Shown piece by piece: positions 8,763-18,072 of a DNA stretch of 64,000 nt. This DNA comes from Breoghania sp963678585 (lineage in GTDB: Bacteria; Pseudomonadota; Alphaproteobacteria; Rhizobiales; Stappiaceae), in contig CAXXGA010000002.1 of assembly GCA_963678585.2 (NCBI GenBank), forward strand, positions 2,604,001-2,668,000, written 5' to 3'. The first letter of the stretch is position 1, and each line of letters starts with the position of its first letter. The position numbers and the translations under genes were made by a program. Under the pieces are notes generated by a model. That model was given only the letters and a program-made list of their open reading frames with translations, did no database searches and had not been told where the DNA came from.

Positions 8763-9407
8763 GTGAAACCCATTATTTCTGCACAGGAAGCGGTAGACTT
8801 CATCCCCGCAAAAACCTCACTGATGATCGGCGGCTTCATGGCTGTCGGTTCCCCACTCAAGATCATCGCCGCCCTGGAAGAGGCAGGCGTTCCCGAGCTT
8901 GAGATCATTTGCAATGACACGGGCCTGCCCGACAAGGGATGCGGCCGTCTGGTGACGAACCGTCAGGTCGCAAGGGTCGTAACCTCGCATATCGGCCTGA
9001 ACCCTGAAACCGGCAAGCAGATGAATGCGGGCGAGATCGAAGTGGAACTGGTTCCTCAAGGAACCCTCGTCGAGCGCATCCGCTCCGCGGGCGCGGGTCT
9101 CGGCGGCGTACTGACACCTACGGGCGTCGGAACCATCGTCGAAGAGAACAAGCAGAAGCTCACGATCAGGGGGAAGGACTATCTGCTTGAAGAGCCGCTC
9201 TCGGCACAGGTATCGATCATCAAGGCAAGCATCGTCGACAAGGCGGGCAACTGCATTTTCAACAAGACGACGAAGAACTTCAATCCGGTCATGGCCACGG
9301 CAGCCGATCTTGTGATCGTTGAAGCCGAGAAGATCGTCGAAGTCGCAGAAATCGACCCGGACCGCTTCATGCTTCCGGGCACTTTCATTGATTACATCGT
9401 GCAGTGA
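8763..9407 (+). CDS. atoD: 3-oxoacid/acetate CoA-transferase subunit A (AtoD family)
   Basis: A 214-residue CoA-transferase alpha subunit with the family stretches SLMIGGFMAVGSP, SHIGLNPETGKQM, ELVPQGTLVERIR and GVLTPTGVGTIVE. With the next gene it forms an enzyme that moves CoA between acyl-CoA and a free acid such as acetate or acetoacetate. The start is GTG; the Shine-Dalgarno is weak, but a 10-codon frame starting at 8734 ends with TGA overlapping this GTG, so translational coupling is possible. No thiolase or transporter is adjacent. Confidence 0.92.
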   Translation: MKPIISAQEAVDFIPAKTSLMIGGFMAVGSPLKIIAALEEAGVPELEIICNDTGLPDKGCGRLVTNRQVARVVTSHIGLNPETGKQMNAGEIEVELVPQGTLVERIRSAGAGLGGVLTPTGVGTIVEENKQKLTIRGKDYLLEEPLSAQVSIIKASIVDKAGNCIFNKTTKNFNPVMATAADLVIVEAEKIVEVAEIDPDRFMLPGTFIDYIVQ

Positions 9408-9416
9408 GGGCGGATC

Positions 9417-10079
9417 ATGGACAAGAAGCAGCTCAGAGACCGCATTACCTCACGCATTGCCAGGGAGCTCAAGCCGGGCAGCCTGGTCAATCTCGGCATC
9501 GGCATGCCGACCCTCGTCGCGAGCCAGGTGAACGCTGACAGCGGCATCCAGTTCCAGTCCGAAAACGGCATGATCGGCGTCGGCACGGTGGAACCGTGCG
9601 ACGAGAGCGTCGATCACGACATCACCAACGCCGGCGGCAAGCCGGTCTCCGCAACGCCGGACGCCACCTATTTCGACAGCGCCATGTCCTTCACGCTGAT
9701 CCGCGGCGGCCACGTTGATGCCTCCGTGCTCGGCGCACTGGAGGTCGACGCTTCCGGCAACCTCGCCAACTGGATCATTCCGGGCAAGATGGTTCCCGGT
9801 ATGGGCGGCGCGATGGATCTCGTAACCGGAGCCCGCAAGGTCATCATCGCGATGGAGCATTGCAGCAAGGACGGCAGCCCGAAGATCCTGAAGGAATGCA
9901 CCCTGCCGCTCACCGCCGCAGGCGTGGTCGACCTCATCGTGACTGAGCGGGCCGTCATCAAGGTGACCGAGAACGGCCTCGTTCTGGCCGAGAAAGGCGA
10001 AGGCTTCGAGGTCGATGACATCATCGCCGCCACGCAAGCGCCGCTAACCATAGCCCAAGACCTGAAAACCTTCGGCTGA
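9417..10079 (+). CDS. atoA: 3-oxoacid/acetate CoA-transferase subunit B (AtoA family)
   Basis: A 220-residue beta subunit. The glutamate that forms the CoA thioester intermediate is E49 in FQSENGMIGVG. NLGIGMPTLVA and GMGGAMDLVTGARKVI are typical of the family. It begins 9 bases after subunit A, preceded by GAGGGCGG. A related but distinct A/B pair is found at 55.3-56.6 kb, so this genome segment carries two such enzymes. Confidence 0.93.
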   Translation: MDKKQLRDRITSRIARELKPGSLVNLGIGMPTLVASQVNADSGIQFQSENGMIGVGTVEPCDESVDHDITNAGGKPVSATPDATYFDSAMSFTLIRGGHVDASVLGALEVDASGNLANWIIPGKMVPGMGGAMDLVTGARKVIIAMEHCSKDGSPKILKECTLPLTAAGVVDLIVTERAVIKVTENGLVLAEKGEGFEVDDIIAATQAPLTIAQDLKTFG

Positions 10080-10922
10080 ACCCGCGCTGCATCCGGCGGC
10101 GACACGACTCGCCGCTCATGCAGCAGCCCCATCCGGTTCGGGAGCGGCCGAGCGCCTCTCCCGAACACCCCTCTCACTCCCCGAACAGCGCGCCAAACCG
10201 ACACAGACGCAACCGATCGGCCGGATGAGATCAGCCCCCACCCGGCGATCCTCCCAATTGTACGAAATCACTTGAAATACCCCGCCACAACAGCCCTGCG
10301 ATGACCGCGCGCCGCCCAGCACTACCGCTCGACAGCAAAGCTTATCCATCGCATTTGGCCGGCAAGGGAAAATATTTTCCACACAAACAACGAAGGGCCA
10401 TTCGTAATTTTAATTTCCTATTTTACAAACTCGCAATTTCCTCTGGCGCTTTTTTATTTATAAATTACAGAAAAGAATAACAGATCCAAAGAACAAAATA
10501 TTTTATATTGCTTATTCTAGATTCACGTCCGGAAATAGAAAAACTATCCTTCTCTTGATCGCATCATGAAGATCGTTTAATCAGCAACGTCAGAGTGCTT
10601 GAGGCTGTTTCCGCCCCTCCCAAATGCGGAACCGCTTTCAGCACTGTCCGGCGGCACTTCCCGAAGCACCCTCCCCTTGCGGGCGACCCTCTTCGCAGTG
10701 CGCCGGAACCAACTTCCGGATGGTGCAGGGTTATCGGCCCGACACCTTGATGACAGACCGTGGCATCACAGCATCTGCGGCGGGCTGCAGAACATGAAAG
10801 CGTCAGCTTTCATTTACAGCTCCCCCGCAAACCGATGCCGCGACCCTGTCGGACCGGAATTGGTCGAAGCCAACCTTTTCACGTACGGCGCTCATCCGCC
10901 GCACGCCACGTATGAGTTCCTG
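10080..10922. other. 843-base gap: transcript end of atoDA and long leader of metNIQ
   Basis: A large stem (10086-10124: GCTGCAT/ATGCAGC enclosing GCGGCGA/TCGCCGC) follows atoA and probably ends that transcript, although no T-run follows. Bases about 10380-10560 are AT-rich and the best place for the met promoter. From 10594 to 10812 there are three stem-loops described separately. I see no protein gene. Confidence 0.55.
10594..10812 (+). promoter_or_regulatory. structured leader upstream of metN
   Basis: Three stems precede metN: AGTGC/GCACT (10594-10598 with 10641-10645) enclosing TTCCGC/GCGGAA; CCGGAA/TTCCGG (10703-10708 with 10714-10719); and TGAAAGC/GCTTTCA (10795-10812) around a GTCA loop. 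Methionine-uptake operons are often riboswitch-controlled, but I cannot match this to the SAM-II or other SAM consensus, so function is unproven. Confidence 0.4.
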
Positions 10923-12002
10923 ATGGCAGACGAAAATACGTCGACCAGCACCGACCCCATGGTCGTGTTTGAAAACATCACGAAGGAATTCCCGGCCTCC
11001 ACCAAGGGCGGCGAAGCCTTCAAGGCGCTGGATGACGTCACCTATACCGTACCGCGCGGCACGATCACCGGCATTATCGGCAGGTCCGGCGCGGGAAAAT
11101 CCACGCTGGTGCGCCTCGTCAACGGGCTGGAAATGCCGACGAGCGGCCGCGTCCTTGTGGACGGCGTGGATGTCACGAAACTGAAAGGCGCGGCGCTTCG
11201 CGAGCTTCGCCGCTCCATCGGCATGATCTTCCAGCACTTCAACCTGTTGTCGTCGCGTACCGTTTTCGACAACATCGCCATGCCGCTTGAAATCGCCGGG
11301 CTTTCCAAGGCCGACATCAAGGCCCGGATCGACCCGCTGATCGACATGGTCGGCCTGAGCGACAAGCTGAACCACTACCCCGCCCAGCTTTCCGGCGGCC
11401 AGAAGCAGCGCGTCGGCATTGCGCGCGCGCTGGCCACCGAGCCCAAGCTGCTGCTCTCCGACGAGGCCACATCGGCGCTCGATCCGGAAACGACCCAGCA
11501 GATCCTCGAGCTTTTGAAACGCATCAATCGCGAACTCGGGCTGACGGTGCTGCTGATCACCCACGAGATGGAGGTGGTGAAGACCGCCACATCGCGCGTG
11601 GCGGTCATGGACAAGGGCGCAATCGTGGAAAGCGGCTCCACCTTCGACGTCTTCATCGAGCCGCAGCACCCCACCACCCGGACCATGCTGGCCTCCATGC
11701 CCGGCACCAGCCTGCCGGAGTGGATCACCAGCAAGATCAAGGATGCGCCGTCGGAGGGCGACGATGTGCTGGTGCGCATCACCTTCCGAGGCGTCACGGC
11801 GGACGAGCCCCACATCGCGCGGCTGACGCGGGAACTGGAGACCGAGGTGCGGATCATGTCCGGCACGGTCGATGAGATCGCAGGCGATCCCTTCGGTCAC
11901 CTCGTCGTCGCCTATTCCGCGAAACCTGAGATCATGGAAAAAGCCCGCGCCTTCTTCAAGAAAAACGGGCTGATTTTCAAGGAGGTCGGTTATGGCGCCT
12001 GA
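10923..12002 (+). CDS. metN: methionine ABC transporter ATP-binding protein
   Basis: A 359-residue ABC ATPase. It has Walker A GRSGAGKST (K59), the signature LSGGQKQR and Walker B LLLSDEATSALD, followed by a C-terminal domain of about 80 residues in the position of the MetN regulatory NIL/ACT-like domain. It energises D/L-methionine uptake with the next two gene products. The ATG at 10923 is preferred because the ATPase fold starts soon after it. An in-frame ATG at 10794 inside a hairpin would add 43 residues without recognisable homology. Confidence 0.93.
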   Translation: MADENTSTSTDPMVVFENITKEFPASTKGGEAFKALDDVTYTVPRGTITGIIGRSGAGKSTLVRLVNGLEMPTSGRVLVDGVDVTKLKGAALRELRRSIGMIFQHFNLLSSRTVFDNIAMPLEIAGLSKADIKARIDPLIDMVGLSDKLNHYPAQLSGGQKQRVGIARALATEPKLLLSDEATSALDPETTQQILELLKRINRELGLTVLLITHEMEVVKTATSRVAVMDKGAIVESGSTFDVFIEPQHPTTRTMLASMPGTSLPEWITSKIKDAPSEGDDVLVRITFRGVTADEPHIARLTRELETEVRIMSGTVDEIAGDPFGHLVVAYSAKPEIMEKARAFFKKNGLIFKEVGYGA

Positions 12003-12660
12003 GATGCTTATGAACCTGCTCGCCAAGGGCCTGTGGCAGACAGTTCACATGGTCGTCGTCTCCGGCGTCATCGGCACGGTCATCGGCCTGCCCATCGGCG
12101 TTTTTCTGGCGACCAGCGGCAAGGGCGAGCTGTTCCCCGCCCCGACCTGGAACCGCATTGTCGGCCTGATCGTCAATGCCACCCGCTCCACGCCCTTCAT
12201 CATCCTGGTGGTGGCGATCATTCCCCTCACCCGGATGATCGCGGGAACCTCCATCGGGACCAAGGCGGCCATCGTGCCGCTGACCATTGCGACCATTCCC
12301 TTCGTCGCGCGTCTTATCGAAGGCGCGATCCGCGAAGTGGACAAGGGACTGGTCGAAGCCGCCCGCGCCATGGGCGCAACGCCGCTCCAGATCGTGCGCA
12401 AAGTCCTTCTGGCGGAGGCGCTTCCCTCCATCACGCTGGGCATCACGCTCACCATCGTCAGCCTGATCGGTTACTCCGCCATGGTCGGCGCAGTCGGCGG
12501 CGGCGGTCTGGGCGACCTCGGCATCCGTTACGGCTACCAGCGCTTCATGCCGGAAGTCATGCTGGCGGTGGTCGTCGTTCTCATCGTTCTCGTGCAGGCG
12601 GTGCAAAGCGTGGGCGATGCCCTTTCGCGCCGCTTCGACAAGCGAAACCGCAATTCCTGA
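11992..12660 (+). CDS. metI: methionine ABC transporter permease
   Basis: A 222-residue inner-membrane protein with about five membrane segments and the ABC-permease coupling loop (VEAARAMGATPLQIVRKVLL). The order N-I-Q and the length match MetI. It overlaps metN by 11 bases and has a strong AAGGAGG site inside metN. It forms the membrane channel for the MetQ-delivered substrate. Confidence 0.93.
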   Translation: MAPEMLMNLLAKGLWQTVHMVVVSGVIGTVIGLPIGVFLATSGKGELFPAPTWNRIVGLIVNATRSTPFIILVVAIIPLTRMIAGTSIGTKAAIVPLTIATIPFVARLIEGAIREVDKGLVEAARAMGATPLQIVRKVLLAEALPSITLGITLTIVSLIGYSAMVGAVGGGGLGDLGIRYGYQRFMPEVMLAVVVVLIVLVQAVQSVGDALSRRFDKRNRNS

Positions 12661-12685
12661 TCCTCATCAATCAAGGACGACACAC

Positions 12686-13468
12686 ATGAAGAAACTGATC
12701 GCAGCAGCCTCCATCGCCGCCGCCCTGTTCGGTGCAGGCTACGCACAGGCCGAGACCCTGAAGGTCGGCGTCACCCCCGGCCCCCACGCCCAGATCATGG
12801 ACAAGGTGAAGGAAGTCGCGGCCGCCAAGGGTCTCGATCTGGAAATCATCGAGTTTTCCGATTACGTCATGCCGAACCAGGCGCTGTCGGACGGCGATCT
12901 CGACATCAACTCCTTCCAGCACCAGCCGTATCTCGATAATCAGGTCGCCGACCGCGGCTTCGATCTGGTCACCGTCGCCCAGTCGGTCAACTTCCCCATG
13001 GCCGCCTATTCCAAGAAGGTCGGCTCCAAGGAAGAGATCGCCGACGGCGTCTCCATCGCGCTGCCGAACGATCCCAGCAACGGCGCACGCGCGCTCCTGC
13101 TGCTGGAAGATCAGGGCCTGATCAAGCTGACCGAGGGCGTCGGCATCAAGGCCAGCGTCGCGGATGTAATCGAGAACCCGCACGGCTACAATCTCATCGA
13201 ACTGGACGCGGCCCAGCTTCCCCGCTCCCTCGACGACGTGGACGTCTCGGTGATCAACACCAACTACGCGCTCGATGCGGGTATGAGCCCGGTCAACGAC
13301 TCGCTCTTCCGCGAAGGCCCGAAGGCTCCCTATATCAACGTCATCGCCGTTCGCTCCGAGAACAAGGACAAGGACTGGGTGAAGACCTTCATCGAGTGCT
13401 ATCACAGCGATGAAGTGAAGGCCTTCATCGAAGAAGAGTTCAAGGGCGCCGTCATCGCCGCATGGTGA
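12686..13468 (+). CDS. metQ: methionine-binding protein (NlpA/MetQ family)
   Basis: A 260-residue secreted protein with a signal peptide (MKKLIAAASIAAALFGAGYAQA) that lacks a lipobox cysteine, so it would be a free periplasmic protein rather than the lipoprotein usual for this family. Family motifs include KVGVTPGPHAQIMDKVKEVA, DINSFQHQPYLD and SIALPNDPSNGARALLLL. The start is the ATG at 12686 behind AAGGACG. A strong terminator follows. Confidence 0.94.
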   Translation: MKKLIAAASIAAALFGAGYAQAETLKVGVTPGPHAQIMDKVKEVAAAKGLDLEIIEFSDYVMPNQALSDGDLDINSFQHQPYLDNQVADRGFDLVTVAQSVNFPMAAYSKKVGSKEEIADGVSIALPNDPSNGARALLLLEDQGLIKLTEGVGIKASVADVIENPHGYNLIELDAAQLPRSLDDVDVSVINTNYALDAGMSPVNDSLFREGPKAPYINVIAVRSENKDKDWVKTFIECYHSDEVKAFIEEEFKGAVIAAW

Positions 13469-13512
13469 GGACGGCGGGAGCCCGATCTCCCGTGAAATGA
13501 CGCGTTTCAGAA

Positions 13513-13545
13513 AACTCCCTGTCCCCCCGGGCAGGGAGTTTTTTG
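13513..13545 (+). terminator. rho-independent terminator of metNIQ
   Basis: AACTCCCTG (13513-13521) pairs with CAGGGAGTT (13532-13540) and is followed directly by a T-run. It is a textbook intrinsic terminator 45 bases after the metQ stop. Confidence 0.92.
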
Positions 13546-13684
13546 TTGCGGCCGCGCCTTCGCGAGGGCTCGCGCAAAACGCGTTTTCCAGCGTCTCACA
13601 ATCGTCATGAGACCATCACCATAGTGTCAACCGAACACGTTAGGAGAGCTGCATCACAACAAGACGACCTTGGGGGTTTTGAGA

Positions 13685-14920
13685 ATGAAGACTTTCGCCT
13701 TCGCGCTGGCTCTGCCCTGCGCATTGCTGACGACCGGCTTTGCCGCGACCGGCGCTGTCGCCGGCATGAACGACGTCATCGAGGTCGGCGTGCGCCCGCT
13801 CTACCTGATCGACCGCATGGAAGACGGCCCGCTCAAGGACAAGCTCGCCGCCTGTGCAGGCCAGCCCGTCCGCCGCACCGCCTTTTCCATCGGCCACCGC
13901 GGCGCGCAGATGCAGTTTCCCGAGCACACCGTGGAATCCAACGTGGCTGCCGCCCGTCAGGGCGCGGGCATTCTGGAGTGCGACGTGACCTTCACCAAGG
14001 ACAAGGAACTTGTCTGCCGTCACGCACAGAACGACCTGCATACCACCACCAACATTCTGGCCACCCCGCTGGCGGAAACCTGCGTCACGCCGTTCAAGGC
14101 CGCCACTGGCGACGAAAAGGCGAAGGCCGAGTGCCGCACCTCTGAACTGACGCTGGCCCAGTTCAAGACCCTGACGCCGAAGATGGACGCCAAGGATGCA
14201 AGCGCGACCACGGTGGACGGCTACATGAACGCCACCGCCCATTGGCGCACGGACCTTTACGGCGTCGAGCCCACCAAGCTGATGAGCCACGCGGAATCCA
14301 TCGAACTCTTCAAGAGCCTCGGCGCGAAGTTCACGCCGGAGCTGAAGACGCCTTCCGTGAAGATGCCCTTCGACGGCTTCACCCAGGAAGATTATGCCCA
14401 GAAGCTGATCGACGAGTACAAGGCCGCGAGCATTCCGGCGTCCGACGTCTTCGCCCAGTCCTTCAACCTCTCCGACGTCCTCTACTGGCTCAAGGCGGAG
14501 CCGGAATACGGTGCGAACGCCATCTATCTGGTGGAACTGGACGACACCTTCGACGGGCAGGATCCCTCCACCTGGAAAGAAGACTTCGGCAGCCTGAAGG
14601 AGCAGGGCGTGAACTACCTCGCTCCCTCCATGAACATGCTGGTAGCCGCCAAGGACGGCCGCATCGTCGCCAGCGAATACGCCAAGGCCGCCAAGGCTTC
14701 CGGCCTGAAGCTGATCACCTGGTCGCTGGAGCGTTCCGGCCCGCTGGCCGCCAGGGGTGGCGGCGGCTGGTACTACAAGCCGCTCAACGACATCATCCAC
14801 ACCGACGGCCAGATGTACGAACTGCTGGATACGCTGGCGCAGGATGTCGGTGTGGTCGGCGTCTTCTCCGACTGGCCCGCCACCGTCAGCTACTACGCTT
14901 CCTGCATGGGCCTCGACTGA
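13685..14920 (+). CDS. secreted glycerophosphodiester phosphodiesterase
   Basis: A 411-residue protein with a signal peptide (cleavage near residue 26, GAVAG). The catalytic set of the GDPD family is present: H71-R72 (IGHRGAQ), E80, E98 and D100 (LECDVTF), and H113 (CRHAQND). The family hydrolyses glycerophosphodiesters to glycerol 3-phosphate and an alcohol; this one acts in the periplasm. The ATG at 13685 starts the signal peptide; a TTG 15 bases upstream is less likely. It is a single-gene unit with a terminator on each side. Confidence 0.92.
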   Translation: MKTFAFALALPCALLTTGFAATGAVAGMNDVIEVGVRPLYLIDRMEDGPLKDKLAACAGQPVRRTAFSIGHRGAQMQFPEHTVESNVAAARQGAGILECDVTFTKDKELVCRHAQNDLHTTTNILATPLAETCVTPFKAATGDEKAKAECRTSELTLAQFKTLTPKMDAKDASATTVDGYMNATAHWRTDLYGVEPTKLMSHAESIELFKSLGAKFTPELKTPSVKMPFDGFTQEDYAQKLIDEYKAASIPASDVFAQSFNLSDVLYWLKAEPEYGANAIYLVELDDTFDGQDPSTWKEDFGSLKEQGVNYLAPSMNMLVAAKDGRIVASEYAKAAKASGLKLITWSLERSGPLAARGGGGWYYKPLNDIIHTDGQMYELLDTLAQDVGVVGVFSDWPATVSYYASCMGLD

Positions 14921-14949
14921 TCAAAAGCCGAACCTTCGATACCTGATGG

Positions 14950-14981
14950 AAAGGAGCGTCCCGAAGGGGCGCTCCTTTTTC
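14950..14981 (+). terminator. rho-independent terminator after the phosphodiesterase gene
   Basis: AAAGGAGCG (14950-14958) pairs with CGCTCCTTT, and the stem continues inward as TCCC/GGGG around a GAA loop. The right arm runs into TTTTT. Confidence 0.93.
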
Positions 14982-15238
14982 GTATTTCCCCTTGGCCAGC
15001 CCCTCTCCTGAGCCGGCTTCGCCCCCGCTCAGGGCCCGGTTTTGGCCCTTCTGCAGCCGATTTGCGGCCCGCCCCGCCCGCGCGCTACCTGCCGTGGGGA
15101 CACGTACTCATACTTTCGTTGCAATTATCACAACCGTTGATTGAACGAGCTTTGCGGGAACATTCGTCGGCCCACCGAAACTTGGTGTTAATGCTGAAAC
15201 CGAATGTCGCATTAAATTGCGGGCCGGCGACCCCAAAT

Positions 15239-15252
15239 TTGATCCAGATCCA
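15239..15252. promoter_or_regulatory. FNR/Anr-type box upstream of pflB
   Basis: TTGATCCAGATCCA matches the FNR consensus TTGAT-N4-ATCAA at 9 of 10 defined positions. pflB is a classic anaerobically induced gene, so oxygen control fits. The box is about 370 bases before the start codon, which implies a long leader. Confidence 0.5.
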
Positions 15253-15621
15253 AACTGAAGCAGTGCAAATGCGCTATATGGAGGGCAACAGCCGGTCGGT
15301 CGTCACAACCTCCAACAGGAGACGGATGTGGCCGACCGCTTTTGTTCGATGGTCCGGGGCCTCTTGGTCGCCCGCTTTTCAATGAGACGCCGCCACAACA
15401 GATACGTGTGCCACAGGACAGAGTGACAGCGACGAGGGAATTACGCGCATTGAGATATTTCATTGACACAAGCCGGTGCAGCGCCACCCGCGAAGCGATG
15501 AAATTCGAATCTGCCGCAACGTCGTGGAATACCGGATTGCACACGATGCCCGGCTGTCTATTTGCAAAGCCCATCGCAGCCCTGACGATTCGCCGTTCTT
15601 CCGAGAAACGAGGATAAAATA

Positions 15622-17883
15622 ATGAACGTATATGCAGATCCCACCAGCCTGTATGCCGATCCCTGGGCCGGGTTCAGCGAAGGCCAATGGCGACAGCAGA
15701 CAGACGTTCGAGGTTTCATCCAGGAGAACTACACGCCCTATGAAGGCGACGACACCTTCCTGAGCCCGGCAACGGAGCGCACCAAGGCCATCTGGGCCAA
15801 ACTCGGCGAACTTCTGAAGCAGGAACGCGAGAGGGGCGTTCTGGCCGTGAGCGCCGATCGCGCCTCCACGATCACCGCCCATGACGCCGGCTACATCGAT
15901 CAGGATCAGGAAGTGATCGTCGGCCTGCAGACCGACGCGCCGCTCAAACGCGCGATCATGCCGAACGGCGGCCTGCGCATGGTGGAAACCGGTCTCAAGT
16001 CATACGGCTTCGAGCTTGCCCCGGAAGTCAGGGAGATCTGGAGCAAGTACCGCAAGAGCCACAATCAGGGCGTCTTCGACGTCTACAGCCCGGAAATCCT
16101 GGCCGCCCGCAAAAACGGCGTCATTACCGGCCTGCCCGACGCCTATGGCCGTGGCCGCATCATCGGCGATTATCGCCGCGTCGCGCTTTACGGCACCGAT
16201 TTCCTGCGCGCCCAGAAACAGGCCGACTTCCACGCCATTGACGACACCGTCTTCGACGAGAAGACGATCCGCCTGCGCGAGGAAATGTCGGAACAGTTCC
16301 GCGCGCTCGACGAACTGCGCGAAATGGCGGCGAAATACGACTGCGATATCTCGCGCCCGGCCGCAAACGCTCTTGAAGCGATCCAGTGGACCTATTTCGG
16401 CTATCTGGGCGCGGTGAAGGAACAGAACGGCGCGGCCATGTCGCTCGGCCGCATCTCCACCTTCCTCGACATCTACATCCAGCGCGATCTCGACGCCGGT
16501 TTCATCACCGAAGAAACCGCGCAGGAAATGATCGACGATCTGGTCATCAAGCTGCGCATCGTCCGCTTCCTGCGCACGCCCGAATATGACGCGCTGTTCT
16601 CCGGCGACCCGACCTGGGTAACGGAAGTACTGGGCGGCATGGGCGAGGACGGTCGCACGCTCGTATCGAAATCGAGCTTCCGCTTCCTCAACACCCTCTA
16701 CAACCTCGGCCCCGCCCCCGAACCCAACCTGACGGTTCTGTGGAGCACCCAGCTTCCCAAGGGCTTCAAGAATTTCTGCGCCAAGGTTTCCGCCGACACC
16801 TCCGCCATCCAGTACGAGAACGACGACCTGATGCGTCCGCATTGGGGCGACGACTACGGCATCGCCTGCTGCGTCTCGGCCATGCGCATCGGCAAGCAGA
16901 TGCAGTTCTTCGGCGCGCGCGCCAATCTCGCCAAGGCGCTGCTCTACGCCATTAACGGCGGTGTCGACGAGAAATCGCAGAAACTCGTCGCACCGGGCTT
17001 CGAGCCCATCACCGCCGACGTGCTTGACTACGACGAGGTTCTCGCCAAGTTCGACAAGACCATGGACTGGCTGGCCAAGACCTACGTCAAGGCACTCAAC
17101 ATCATCCACTACATGCACGACAAATACGCCTATGAGCGTATCGAGATGGCGCTGCACGACCGCGATATCCTGCGCACCATGGCCTGCGGCATCGCCGGAC
17201 TTTCCATCGCGGCCGACAGCCTCTCGGCGATCAAATACGCCAAGGTGCATGTAGTACGAGACGAGAACGGCCTCGCCGTAGATTACAGGATCGAGGGCGA
17301 CTACCCGGCCTTCGGCAACAACGACGACCGCGTCGACGACATCGCCGTGTGGCTGACCAAGACCTTCATGGACAAGATCAAGGCGCAGCCCACCTTCTAT
17401 CGCGATGCCATGCCCACGCAGTCGATCCTGACGATCACCTCCAACGTGGTTTATGGCAAGAAGACCGGCAACACGCCGGACGGACGCCGTGGAGGCGAGC
17501 CTTTCGCACCGGGCGCCAACCCGATGAACGGACGCGACAAGAAGGGCTTCGTGGCCGCGGGCGCATCTGTCGCCAAGCTTCCTTACGAATCCGCTCTCGA
17601 CGGCATCAGCTGGACCGCCTCGGCCACGCCCGGTTCCATGGGCAACACCGAGGAAGAGCGCATCGAGAACCTCTCCAATTGCCTTGACGGCTTCGTCGCC
17701 GCCAACGGCTTCCACGTCAACGTCAACCTGCTGCAGCGCGAAACCCTGCTCGACGCCATGAAGCATCCGGAGAATTATCCGCAGCTCACCATCCGCGTCT
17801 CCGGCTATGCGGTGAACTTCATCAAGCTGACCCGCGAACAGCAGCTCGACGTCATCAACCGTACATTCCACGCATCCATGTAA
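15622..17883 (+). CDS. pflB: pyruvate formate-lyase (formate acetyltransferase)
   Basis: A 753-residue glycyl-radical enzyme, close to the 760 residues of E. coli PflB. The catalytic cysteine pair is C416-C417 (YGIACCVSAM) and the radical glycine is G728 (RVSGYAVNF). It converts pyruvate and CoA to acetyl-CoA and formate without oxygen. The activating enzyme follows 189 bases downstream. The CC pair and the RVSGYAV loop argue for true PFL rather than a choline or glycerol lyase. Start ATG has GAGGA 8 bases before it. Confidence 0.96.
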   Translation: MNVYADPTSLYADPWAGFSEGQWRQQTDVRGFIQENYTPYEGDDTFLSPATERTKAIWAKLGELLKQERERGVLAVSADRASTITAHDAGYIDQDQEVIVGLQTDAPLKRAIMPNGGLRMVETGLKSYGFELAPEVREIWSKYRKSHNQGVFDVYSPEILAARKNGVITGLPDAYGRGRIIGDYRRVALYGTDFLRAQKQADFHAIDDTVFDEKTIRLREEMSEQFRALDELREMAAKYDCDISRPAANALEAIQWTYFGYLGAVKEQNGAAMSLGRISTFLDIYIQRDLDAGFITEETAQEMIDDLVIKLRIVRFLRTPEYDALFSGDPTWVTEVLGGMGEDGRTLVSKSSFRFLNTLYNLGPAPEPNLTVLWSTQLPKGFKNFCAKVSADTSAIQYENDDLMRPHWGDDYGIACCVSAMRIGKQMQFFGARANLAKALLYAINGGVDEKSQKLVAPGFEPITADVLDYDEVLAKFDKTMDWLAKTYVKALNIIHYMHDKYAYERIEMALHDRDILRTMACGIAGLSIAADSLSAIKYAKVHVVRDENGLAVDYRIEGDYPAFGNNDDRVDDIAVWLTKTFMDKIKAQPTFYRDAMPTQSILTITSNVVYGKKTGNTPDGRRGGEPFAPGANPMNGRDKKGFVAAGASVAKLPYESALDGISWTASATPGSMGNTEEERIENLSNCLDGFVAANGFHVNVNLLQRETLLDAMKHPENYPQLTIRVSGYAVNFIKLTREQQLDVINRTFHASM

Positions 17884-17908
17884 CCGCTTCCAGGAGCGAG
17901 GGAGACGC

Positions 17909-17929
17909 CGGGCCGGAATATCCGGCCCG
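17909..17929 (+). other. intra-operon hairpin between pflB and pflA
   Basis: CGGGCCGGA (17909-17917) pairs with TCCGGCCCG (17921-17929) around ATA. No T-run follows. It probably protects or partly terminates the pflB message so that more lyase than activase is made; this role is an inference. Confidence 0.55.
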
Positions 17930-18072
17930 CCGTGAGGCCGCTCTGATACGTATGGAAGCGATCTCGGGAGGACCTATATCAGTCCCGTCCGCAACCGGTT
18001 TGCGGACGGACCGGCGTTTCTCGGCCCGCATCCATAAGCGACAGGGCCGACAGGAACCGTGAAAGGGACAGC

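Larger units (their letters stand above)
14921..15621. other. 701-base gap upstream of pflB
   Basis: After the phosphodiesterase terminator no protein gene is credible. A near-perfect FNR-type box lies at 15239-15252. The region from 15110 to 15480 is less GC-rich than the genes and probably holds the pflB promoter and a long leader. Confidence 0.6.

Noticed and set aside
10560..10922. SAM-II riboswitch upstream of metN
   Set aside because: I could not fit the conserved SAM-II pseudoknot sequence; only generic stems are visible, so it is reported as an unassigned leader.
15342..15617. 91-codon frame just before pflB
   Set aside because: No ribosome site or recognisable protein features; it overlaps the probable promoter/leader region.
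16000..17871. 623-codon open frame antisense to pflB
   Set aside because: It exactly shadows the GC-rich codons of pflB, is Val/Arg/His/Asp-rich without domains, and pflB itself is certain.
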